Shown here: positions 56,478-64,000 of the stretch, piece by piece
Position numbering within the stretch: position 1 is the first letter of the stretch
Layout: every line of letters begins with the position of its first letter
Source: Lasiosphaeris hirsuta
Taxonomy: Eukaryota; Ascomycota; Sordariomycetes; Sordariales; Lasiosphaeriaceae
Length of the DNA: 64,000 nucleotides
Direction: 5' to 3'
Assembly: GCA_030549175.1 (NCBI GenBank)
Contig: JAUKUA010000005.1
Location: forward strand, 4,650,001-4,714,000
The notes under the pieces: generated by a model
Seen by the model: the letters and a program-made list of their open reading frames with translations, nothing else
Told to the model about the DNA's origin: nothing
Database searches by the model: none
Position numbers and translations under genes: made by a program

Positions 56478-58265
56478 TCAAGCATCCTTGGTCTCCTGTT
56501 CATCATCGGCCGCGGGCTCCTCGGCTGCAGCCTCCTCGAGCGCGAACGACAAGACTTGACCCATGTGCTCAAAGTGGTCCTCGAGCGGATCCCAATTACT
56601 GGCTTCTCTGAGCCAGGCCTCGACCTGCTGAAAGTGCGGGTCCAATCCGACACCGGTGCGGATCTGGGTAGGCCGGGCCGGGCGGTTGAAAATGCGGAAG
56701 TTATCGCACGCACCGTTCCGCATGGCCATCATGATAGCCTGCGAGCAGCCCTCCTTAGACCGGAACCTGGGATGCTTGATGATAGCCTCGAGCACGGCCA
56801 TGTTGTGGCGCTGGGCGGCGAGCAGCACGGCGCTCTGCACCATACCGTAGCCGACGGCGACGTAGTCGATGCGCGCGCCCTTGTCCAGCAGCTCGCCAAC
56901 GAGTTCGACCTGCTTGACCGCGCGCGCCGCCGCCGTCAGGCACTTGTACTCGGCCCGGCCCCAGCTGTCCAACCCCTCGCGCGACGTCGAGTCCCTGCTG
57001 TGCTGGAAGGTGGCGACCAGGTCCAGCGGCCGGAAGCCGGTGACGGACTGGCCCGTGTGGTGCTCGTAGTCGGTGATGATGGGGATGTTGCACCACTCGT
57101 ATCGCATGTGCGGCGAGGCGCCAAGGTGGAGCAGTTTGGAGGCCACGTCGAATCTTCCCAGCAGGCAGGCGTGGATGAGGGGGGTGAAGCCGACTCCAAG
57201 GTCGGCATCGAGGTCGGCACCGTTCTCGGCCAGCAGCGACAGCATGGCGCTACCGTAGTGGTAGTCTTGAGCGGCATACCAAATGGGCGGGAGACCCCGG
57301 TGGTCGCGGCGGTTGACCAGCTCCTGTCTGGCGGCTTGCGGGGTATCCAGGAGGCACTGCTTGGCGATTTCGGGCTGCTGGAGCGTCACGGCGTAGTAGA
57401 AGAGGTCGTTGAGGTATGAGTGATTGACATCAAAGATCTTTGCGCCCTTTGTCATGAGCAACTCGACAGCCTCGGCGCGGCCCTGGCAAGCGGCCATATG
57501 AAGCGGCGTGTGCCCGCCGCCCAGGGGGAGAAGACTGGCGAGGGTCGGGCCCGTGAGGCGCTCTGCCGTGGCGGGATAGCGGCTGCAGGTACAAGCCCTG
57601 CTGTCCTCGGCATCGATGCTGGCCCCGTTGTCCAGGAGGAGGTTCATGACGGCCAGGTGGCCTTTTCCTGCGGCGAGATGGAGTGGGGATGCCTCATAGT
57701 CCCGTCTGGCCCAGAGGGGGGTTCCCTCCCTCGCAAACCCGAGGACTTGGCTGTGCCCTTGCTCCTCCTCGTCCTTGCAAAATTCCCAAATGTTCGTGTA
57801 GCCGCCAGCGACATACTCGGCGGACGACGTTATTTTGTCCTCTCGGACTAGATAATTGTCCTTGAATGTGGCGGCTCTCGGGGCGCAGCGGCGGTTTCTC
57901 TGCTTCTCGAATGGGCATTTGAAATGTTGAACTACCCGGCAGTGCCGGGTGTTGACGTCGACCCCTTCTTGGAGGAGTCGCTTGATGGTGTGGATATTGC
58001 CACACTCCGCGGCATAGGCCAAGAGGTACGGGTGCCGGATTTTTGCTCTACTATACAGCAAATGGTCTCCTGCCGCATGGAGGCGGCGGCAGGTCCTCGC
58101 AAAGGCAGCAAGGTCGGCATCCACGTCGTCGTCGGCGGCAACTTCTCGGGCAATTTTAAACAAAAGCTCGTTGGGGAGCTTGCCGAGCTCTGGGATTCCG
58201 AAGGAGTTTGCCATTTTTACTACAAATTCGTTGGTTAGCAAGAGCTTGAGAGGCTTGTAAAGCAA
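56478..58265 (-). CDS. F-box/ankyrin-repeat protein
   Basis: A single-exon frame of up to 595 residues. The likelier start is the second ATG (58214, MANSFGIPELGKLPNEL), because the 5' 17 codons lie in a degenerate tandem repeat. The N-terminus holds an F-box-like helix pair (GKLPNELLFKIAREV, AFARTCRRLH). Ankyrin repeats follow: AYAAECGNIHTIKRLLQEGV, SPLHLAAGKGHLAVMNLLLD, TPLHMAACQGRAEAVELLM, PPIWYAAQDYHYGSAMLSLL, TPLIHACLLGRFDVASKLL, and a last one near AVLLAAQRHNMAVLEAII. A conserved tail (MRNGACDNFR) follows the repeats. The C-terminus is acidic. Such proteins are often SCF substrate receptors, but that role is inferred. A broken paralogue lies just downstream at 59261-60340. Confidence 0.85.
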   Translation of the reverse strand: MLYKPLKLLLTNEFVVKMANSFGIPELGKLPNELLFKIAREVAADDDVDADLAAFARTCRRLHAAGDHLLYSRAKIRHPYLLAYAAECGNIHTIKRLLQEGVDVNTRHCRVVQHFKCPFEKQRNRRCAPRAATFKDNYLVREDKITSSAEYVAGGYTNIWEFCKDEEEQGHSQVLGFAREGTPLWARRDYEASPLHLAAGKGHLAVMNLLLDNGASIDAEDSRACTCSRYPATAERLTGPTLASLLPLGGGHTPLHMAACQGRAEAVELLMTKGAKIFDVNHSYLNDLFYYAVTLQQPEIAKQCLLDTPQAARQELVNRRDHRGLPPIWYAAQDYHYGSAMLSLLAENGADLDADLGVGFTPLIHACLLGRFDVASKLLHLGASPHMRYEWCNIPIITDYEHHTGQSVTGFRPLDLVATFQHSRDSTSREGLDSWGRAEYKCLTAAARAVKQVELVGELLDKGARIDYVAVGYGMVQSAVLLAAQRHNMAVLEAIIKHPRFRSKEGCSQAIMMAMRNGACDNFRIFNRPARPTQIRTGVGLDPHFQQVEAWLREASNWDPLEDHFEHMGQVLSFALEEAAAEEPAADDEQETKDA

Positions 58266-59260
58266 CTTGAAGAGGCCTGTGAAGTGACCACTTATTTGTT
58301 GTTAAAGGGCGGAAAGGCCTTTGAAGCGACTGCTTGGGCGTTGTTAGGGGTGGAATGGCCTGTAATGCATCTTGAAGAGACCTCCTCTCCACCCTTTACC
58401 CAGGCCCATCCGGTTGCTTCACAAGTATCTCCAGCCTGCCAACATGGCTGTGAAGCAACCGCCTAGGCGTTAATAGACGGTGCGAAGGTCTCGAAGTGCT
58501 GGGCGCGCGGGCGCGGGGAAGAGGATAAGCAGCCCTGAAAATATCGACGGCACGCGTTGTGAAGACGAGACGCGCGTGAAGGTGAAAAACGGCCCTTTCG
58601 TCATGATAATCATGACAGGTGTTGTACATACCGGAGGTTATTATTGGCGGGAGTTGGGGGTGTGGCAGTTGGTGGGCGCGGGAGTTGGTGGTGCGGGAGT
58701 TGGTGGTGCGGTAGATGGGAGGAGGATTGCGGTAAGTGAGTGAATGAGGGTGTGGGTGAAGAAGAATATCGAAAATATTGAAAGTAGGCAAGATGGTCAG
58801 TGTTGCACTGGGCGTGGCACTGGTGGTGTCCCTCGTGCCTGCCTTGAAATCACAATATAACAACAAGAGAGTAAACATCAAAGTATTCACACGGTGCTGT
58901 GGTTTTTATCCCAATTATTAAATGATGATGTGGATCTGGGCCACTTCAACCTGCTCAAGACAAAAATAAATAAACACCAAGGTACTTTAAATCTATCTAC
59001 GTCGTGATTGCGCTGGGTAAACAAAATCTGGTACAGTACTACAATAACTATACACACGGACCTCCCGAGTTTGTCTTCCCAAATGGGCATCCTCAGCTTT
59101 GCCCTCTTCCCCAAGGTAAGGGTAACCAGGTAGCTAAGGCACCCAGCATTTGTCCTCCTGAAACTGGTGTCTTTGTGGGGATATGTGAAGGCCGTAAAAG
59201 CTGAAAATCACTGAAAAGAACACATCTAAACATCTAAACATCAAAGGCTGAAAAAAAAAC
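58266..59260. other. Intergenic region with degenerate repeats
   Basis: At about 58270-58480 units built around GGCCTTTGAAGCGACTGCTTGG / GGCCTGTGAAGTGACCACTT repeat imperfectly. These form the leader or promoter of the ankyrin gene. A GGGAGTTGGTGGTGC short repeat lies near 58675-58712. No other gene is supported. Confidence 0.5.
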
Positions 59261-60340
59261 TCAGACACCACTACTTGAGACCTCGAGACCTGTATCGTGC
59301 ACCTCCCCGTCATCCTCAGGCTCAATCCAGAAGCCACCTTCTTGGAGCTTGCCATTTAAATGGGGATCGAGGCCAGAGGTCCGAGTCTTGGGGGCGTGGA
59401 TGTTGTAGGCCCGAAATCTCGGGCAAGCCCCGTTCCGCATGGCCATCGTGATCGCATCACAGCCGTCAAAGTGCTCCTTGAAAGCCTTGTGCGAAATCAT
59501 AGCCCTCAGGGCGGTGATGCGATGGCGTTGCGCAGCCAGCAGCACGGCATCGTGCGGAATATGAAATCTACCCTTTTTAGTGCTTGAAGTTATGTGCCCT
59601 AAAGGTAGCGCCCTTGTCCAGGAGGGCCGATATCAGCAAGGACTGGATCGCCTCTCGACCCTTGACATGCATCATGATGGTCTTGTAGTCGCGTGACTGG
59701 CGGAACTAATAAGGTTATCTGGCAACCCTGACTCAAATCACGTAGGTACTGGCAATTGTGCTATATTCCGTAAAGTAGAATAAATTGGGTGACGGAGAAA
59801 GTTAGGAATGGCTCCCGGCCAGGCGCAAGATCCTGGCCTTCTTTTTCTTTCTTCTTAAGTAGCAATTCAAGCAGTTTGACACACCTTTTGCTTTGATGTT
59901 TGTTTGCCATGCCCAACATCTACTTATCTATTTGTCTAATCCATCGATACTGTACCCGTATCAGGAACGTAACGCAGAAATCCAACGGGCGAAATCCCCG
60001 TGCGGATCGGCCCGTGTCAACGCCCATCGTCTTCCATCGCTGGGATGTCTTTACATCGTCCGTATATGGTGTGGGGGATGAAGGGCGAGATTAAACTCGC
60101 CGGAAATGCATGCATAGATAAGGGGCGTAAATCCAATCCCCAGGTAATGGTCGACATTGGCGCCAAATTCCCTCAGAGTCTTCATTTGATCCACATCATT
60201 GTTGTTGTAGGCATGCTAGAACGCCGCCAGTCCCCCGGGACTGTCAGGGCGGTCGACATACCCCTCCGAACCTGCGTTGACACGAAGACAACGCAGAAAC
60301 ATCTGATGGTTCCAAATCTGGCGGCGTGACTCAGTCCGCC
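59261..60340 (-). pseudogene. Ankyrin-repeat paralogue disrupted by a repeat insertion
   Basis: This is a broken copy of the 56.5 kb gene. At 59261-59545 the frame gives AVLLAAQRHRITALRAMI, MAMRNGACPRFR and SGLDPHLN, closely matching the C-terminal part of the intact protein. Just upstream DYKTIMMHVKG and SALLDKGATF match the LxGELLDKGA segment, then a stop intervenes. At 59695-59966 repeat family D is inserted. Beyond it, 59970-60330 continues with QMKTLREFGANVDHY and GIGFTPLIYACISGEFNLA, matching the middle repeats (TPLIHACLLGRFDVA), with an in-frame TAG before HAYNNN. So the gene was split by a mobile repeat and also carries nonsense and frameshift damage. Confidence 0.8.
59695..59966 (-). 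repeat. Repeat family D, copy 2, inserted in ankyrin pseudogene
   Basis: The reverse complement matches 23387-23640 at both ends, while its middle part (with CTTAAGAAGAAAG) differs. Ankyrin-coding sequence resumes on both sides, which fixes the insertion limits to within about 10 bp. Confidence 0.8.
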
Positions 60341-61155
60341 GTCGCCAGCGCAGCGCCGTTGGAGAGACATTGTTTGTACCAGGTAGTGTGCCCTGGACAT
60401 TATAGAGGGTAATAGACAATACTTCGTAGTAAATTCCACACCGGCCACACAGGACTATAAGACTACACTCTCTCCCACTCTTCATAGTAAAATAGGCCAT
60501 GCACTTTACTACCTTTGCAAGCCGTTCCAATTGCCACAACTAAGCTACACACAATCCATGCCTTCGAAGTGCTCTGTGACCTCTCTAACAGGAACTGATG
60601 GACGGAAAGGACGGATCCTCAGGTATCTTAATATCCTTAAATATTATATATAACCTTCTAGATTAAAAGAGACGAGTATAGTTTAACGGATCCTCGAGAG
60701 GAAGACGTTCCCTAGTCCTTTTTAGAACAGACCTAAAAAGATTATCAGTTGAACTTTAGTGAAACTGAGGGGTAATATAACCTTATGAACCCTTCTGTTT
60801 CTTCTGACTTGTAACTACGAAGTATCGTATTTATTATTGTCGTATCATTCCATCTCCCTATACCATCTTCTCCTCAGATCATAACCTACGTGGTCGAGCC
60901 GTAATTGGTCATAGCTCTACAGTCTGGTTCTTCACCTAACTACTTACCTTGCGATTGCCACACCCCAGCCTCACTGTGACTGGCCTGTGTAATAAATTAA
61001 TATCTACCTTACCTCTTTGTATATAATATGCCATATCTTAGGATTTATTAATTTTTAATAGTTATAAAATATAGGGACAGAATGATGAGCTTAAAATAAT
61101 GCTTCTTAATTAACTTATTTAATAATAAAAGAACATTATAATAGAGGTCGTCACT
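60341..61155. repeat. Repeat family F, inverted copy, and AT-rich DNA
   Basis: 60595-60990 is the inverted relative of 54665-55065. A further short match (AAGTGCTCTGTGACC) at 60567-60581 also occurs at 53690. The rest is AT-rich. No gene. Confidence 0.6.
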
Positions 61156-61430
61156 TTCCACGATAAGGAAGTGTCTTCTTTCCACCATATACATCCTCCA
61201 CCCCCCCTTTTCCACTCACCACCTTCCAGCCACATGTGGCGGTGGCTATCAAAGGCTGTTAAAGGCTGTCAAAGGCTGTCAAAGGCTGTCAAAGGCTGCC
61301 AAAGGCTGTCAACGGCCATCAGCAAAAAAGGCGGTGATGCAGTCAATTGAATATAGTCAATTCAACACTATTGCAGCAATTTAAATCGCTCAAATATATC
61401 CAAACGCAATAAAAGCTCCATCAACACTAT
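61156..61430 (-). repeat. Dispersed repeat family B, copy 3
   Basis: This is the inverted counterpart of 21875-22125. It has an internal expansion of the decamer AAAGGCTGTC (about six copies, 61249-61310) where the other copies have one or two. Confidence 0.75.
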
Positions 61431-61519
61431 AATCATGCACCCCTGGCCCTATGACCGGCCACTTGCCCTAGGCTTACGCACAGCGCTGCGACCGCGCGCA
61501 GCTATTGTGGTGGGCAATT

Positions 61520-61635
61520 GTTGGAGGTGGTGCCCCATCTCGAGGGTGCAGGGCGCACACGCCACCTCGCCTAGGCTAGTGCCTTTGGGCCACACATAGA
61601 TAGCTGTAGCAGGGAAGGGAAATCCTGGCCCCAGC
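61520..61635 (+). repeat. LTR-like repeat family C, copy 3
   Basis: It starts TGTTGGAGGTGGTGCCCCAT and ends around ATAGCTGTAGCAGGG. It is nearly the same as the reverse complement of 29583-29686. Confidence 0.7.
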
Positions 61636-61639
61636 GAAT

Positions 61640-64000
61640 GACACAAATCAAATAAATCAAATAAGGCCCCCCTATTTGATTTGAATTTGGCAATCAGGAG
61701 GCCTATTTAACTTGCAAATTGGCATATTTGGCTTGTTTGTATTATTTGCAAATAAAATGCCAAGCCCGGAACAATACAAATTTCCACTCCGACCAAACCC
61801 GAACCGACAGCCACCTCCGCCGGCTGAAATCACGCTACCCCAAAACATCGAATTTCACTGCTAATGCCGCAAACATTGAAGCCTAGATATTGTATCGTCA
61901 TACATGGCTTGTCGCTGGGTGCTTACTGTCAATTTGATACGACTAAATACCCTTTTATACTCTGTTAAAGCCGGAGGTATTGAGAGGATAGTTATCGCCA
62001 TCTGCGAGAGCCTTGGATAACGGTCTTGTTATGCTACCTACTACTTTAGAAGGTTATCTATTGAAGGAGGTACATACTTTGATAGGTAGTTACTAAGTTT
62101 ATCGTCAACAGGTAGTAGTAGTAACTTGTATTAAATAGATCTATATAAAAAGTCGTTACGTGTAGGTAGGTAGATCTGTTCGGCTGGCTCTATCCTCTGA
62201 ATGGGTTGACTGGAATACTTACGGTCGTACAGCTTATGTACCATAGTAATTATATCGTTAACTTACTTTGCTATCATGTTCAACTCGAGCTACTTCTTCC
62301 TAAGCGATAGGTAAAGTACCTAGGCTACCTAATAGACTAGAGAGTCTCGTAACAATTCGATATATCCTTTTAACTTCGTAATCGTAAGATTAAGGCTTTG
62401 TTATATGAAGTTAGTACCCTTCTAGCCAAGGTCTATATCTAGAGGTGTAAGCGTAGGTGCTTTAGGGGGTGCCATACTGTTGGCTGGCTTACTAAGCTAG
62501 CCGTGTTATCTTGGTAAGTCGACTTGGTAGCTATCTAAACGGCGTAGTAATTAGCCCGTATTTACGTGTTATATACGCCCTGAAGCTGTTATAGGCCTTG
62601 TAGGCTCATAGGTTTGTTAGCGTGGTAGTAGCGGTAGCTAAGGGAGGTCTGGGCTAATAAATAACGTGGGCGTGGGATTGTTATAGTAAGTGGTACGTTA
62701 TATCCGTAGATCTTAGAGTAGCTAGTAGGTAGTAGGAGCTACGTGTATGATATAGGATCTATTACCCTTAAAGACCTTCGTTACCACCTTAAAAAGCTCT
62801 AGTATTAACTTTATCACAGTTAATAGTTACTAATCCTCTGTATCTAAGATATCTTCGGTAGGAACCTTCTTACCGGCCGGCTTGTTAGACTATAGATAGT
62901 AAAAGGTATCTAACGACTTTCGTAGTACGATTATCCTCTTAATTATAAAAAATACCGAGTTCCAACGAGTATCGTTATCCCCGGTTAACTATAGTAAGCC
63001 GTTAAAGTAGTCGTATAGGATAGAGCTAAAGTCTTCCTCCTCTTTAGGCGTTAATTTACCGTTAGCGATACGTGTGAAATCATCACGCCGTTATAAGCTA
63101 CGCCAAATCTAATAAACGAGATTATATAGTTTCCTAACAAGGCCACGCTTTTTCTATTGTTAAAGAAGAGCTTGTTCCTCTCCTGTATCTATATAGGCCT
63201 AGGAGCTAGGCTTAAGCGAACGTAAAAGCCCAGTATCCTTACCTTTAAGAAACGCCTTCGCGATAAGGTTGATGATGTGGCTAAAGTAGCGAACGTGGCG
63301 TGCCGACTTTAGGTAGAAGAGTGTATCGTGATCCGTAGCCGGGTGTAACAAATCGATAAGTTCGTCGATATAGGTATCATTAGAGGGCGCGTTATCGGCC
63401 TAGTAATAACCAAGTTTTGGTAAAATGTCATATTCTTCGGCGGTTATCTTAAGAACCGATGCTAACAACTCACCAGAGTAGGTGCTAGTTATCCGCTTCA
63501 TGGCTAATAACTACGTGAGTAACATACCTTGATTGTTAGGATAGTGTATTACTATTCCTAGGAGGGATAGACTGTTAAGAGAGGTTTAAAGATCAAAGGA
63601 TATGTACTTGGTATAGGGAGATAACGCCATTGTTTCTTTTACCTCCGCCTATCGGGCGTGGAACTTCTCGTCAATCCATCTCGTAATAGTCTTACTAGTC
63701 TCGGATATTAAAGTATTAACCATTTTAACGTTCAGAAGCCGTAACATGGTGTGGAAGTTGGCGTGTTATACCATAGAGAAGGGTATGTTAGAATCGATAA
63801 TCTAGTCGAGTAGAGCTTCCTTAAATTGGTCGGCTGTAGACCGGGAAATCGCAGGCCGGGCCCGGGTGGTTACGGCCTGTAGTTGTTCGAAGATAGATCT
63901 AGACCTCTTAGTTGGCCGGGCGGTATCATCATCAGAATCGGAGCTATTGTTGGTAATACCGTGGGCTTGCTTCAAGTAAATACTCCCGTTAGATGTGGCG
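61640..64000 (-). mobile_element. RIP-damaged hAT DNA transposon, cut by the window edge
   Basis: The minus strand from 64000 down carries a transposase with many stops. Readable blocks include SGELLASVLKITAEEYDILP, KLGYY (then a stop where Gln is expected) ADNAPSNDTYIDEL, and FSHIINLIAKAFLKGKDTG, which match the hAT catalytic region and its cysteine/histidine block. Most stops are TAA/TAG at expected Gln or Trp codons, the RIP signature. 61640-61900 holds several AAATTGG / CAAATAA short repeats and may be the subterminal region. The 5' end of the element lies beyond 64000. Confidence 0.75.

Noticed and set aside
56556..57419. Plus-strand frame of 287 codons opposite the ankyrin gene
   Set aside because: Antisense shadow of the ankyrin coding sequence without a recognisable domain.
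58396..58890. Minus-strand frame of 164 codons upstream of the ankyrin gene
   Set aside because: The composition is Thr/Pro/His/Arg-rich and it overlaps simple repeats; no motif or supporting context.

Overview
The window is nuclear DNA of a filamentous ascomycete, most likely a Sordariomycete. Its genes are GC-rich, split by 50-125 nt introns with GTANGT donors and CTRAC branch points, and belong to fungal families (HET, Zn2Cys6, PigL-N-type STAND, tyrosinase). Between them lie AT-rich tracts full of retrotransposon, LINE and hAT relics whose C-to-T/G-to-A damage looks like repeat-induced point mutation (RIP). I see no bacterial-type operons, no CRISPR array and no convincing tRNA or rRNA.

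Layout. 1-5 kb: an FAD monooxygenase and a secreted beta-lactamase-fold hydrolase. 5-8.5 kb: a repeat of a family that recurs inverted near 30.6 kb, two minisatellites, and fragments of a kinase-like and a HET-like gene. 8.7-13.6 kb: a six-exon long tyrosinase, tail-to-tail with an intronless LamG plus LGFP-repeat protein. 14.8-17.7 kb: two broken genes, a TauD/AsnO-like dioxygenase fragment and a frameshifted Mpv17/PMP22 gene. 20.1-22.6 kb: an M6 metalloprotease and a precursor for a tiny ten-cysteine secreted peptide. 22.6-26 kb: repeats. 26-28.1 kb: a HET-domain protein. 28.5-30.7 kb: a dead LINE, a minisatellite and the inverted repeat partner. 30.9-34.3 kb: a secreted cysteine-containing protein and a second, short secreted tyrosinase. 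36.9-44.7 kb: a seven-helix membrane protein, a PigL-N-type protein, a one-helix protein with a cysteine-rich ectodomain, and a cytochrome P450. 44.7-48.4 kb: LTR relics. 48.4-51.8 kb: a Zn2Cys6 regulator divergent from a short-chain dehydrogenase. 51.9-56.4 kb: RIP-damaged retroelements. 56.5-60.3 kb: an F-box/ankyrin gene and its shattered paralogue. 60.5-64 kb: more repeats and a RIP-damaged hAT transposase that runs off the window.

Working together: the only regulatory pairing the sequence supports is the Zn2Cys6 regulator and the dehydrogenase, which share a 319 bp divergent promoter with two identical TCCGCGGA palindromes. With the nearby P450 they could be a small metabolic module, but no backbone synthase is present. 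The rest reads as a repeat-rich accessory region carrying secreted enzymes (two tyrosinases, M6 protease, beta-lactamase-fold hydrolase), secreted small proteins, self/non-self genes (HET, STAND, ankyrin) and gene remains.

Exon boundaries were worked out by hand from splice signals and frame continuity; functions are inferred from motifs seen in the translations.
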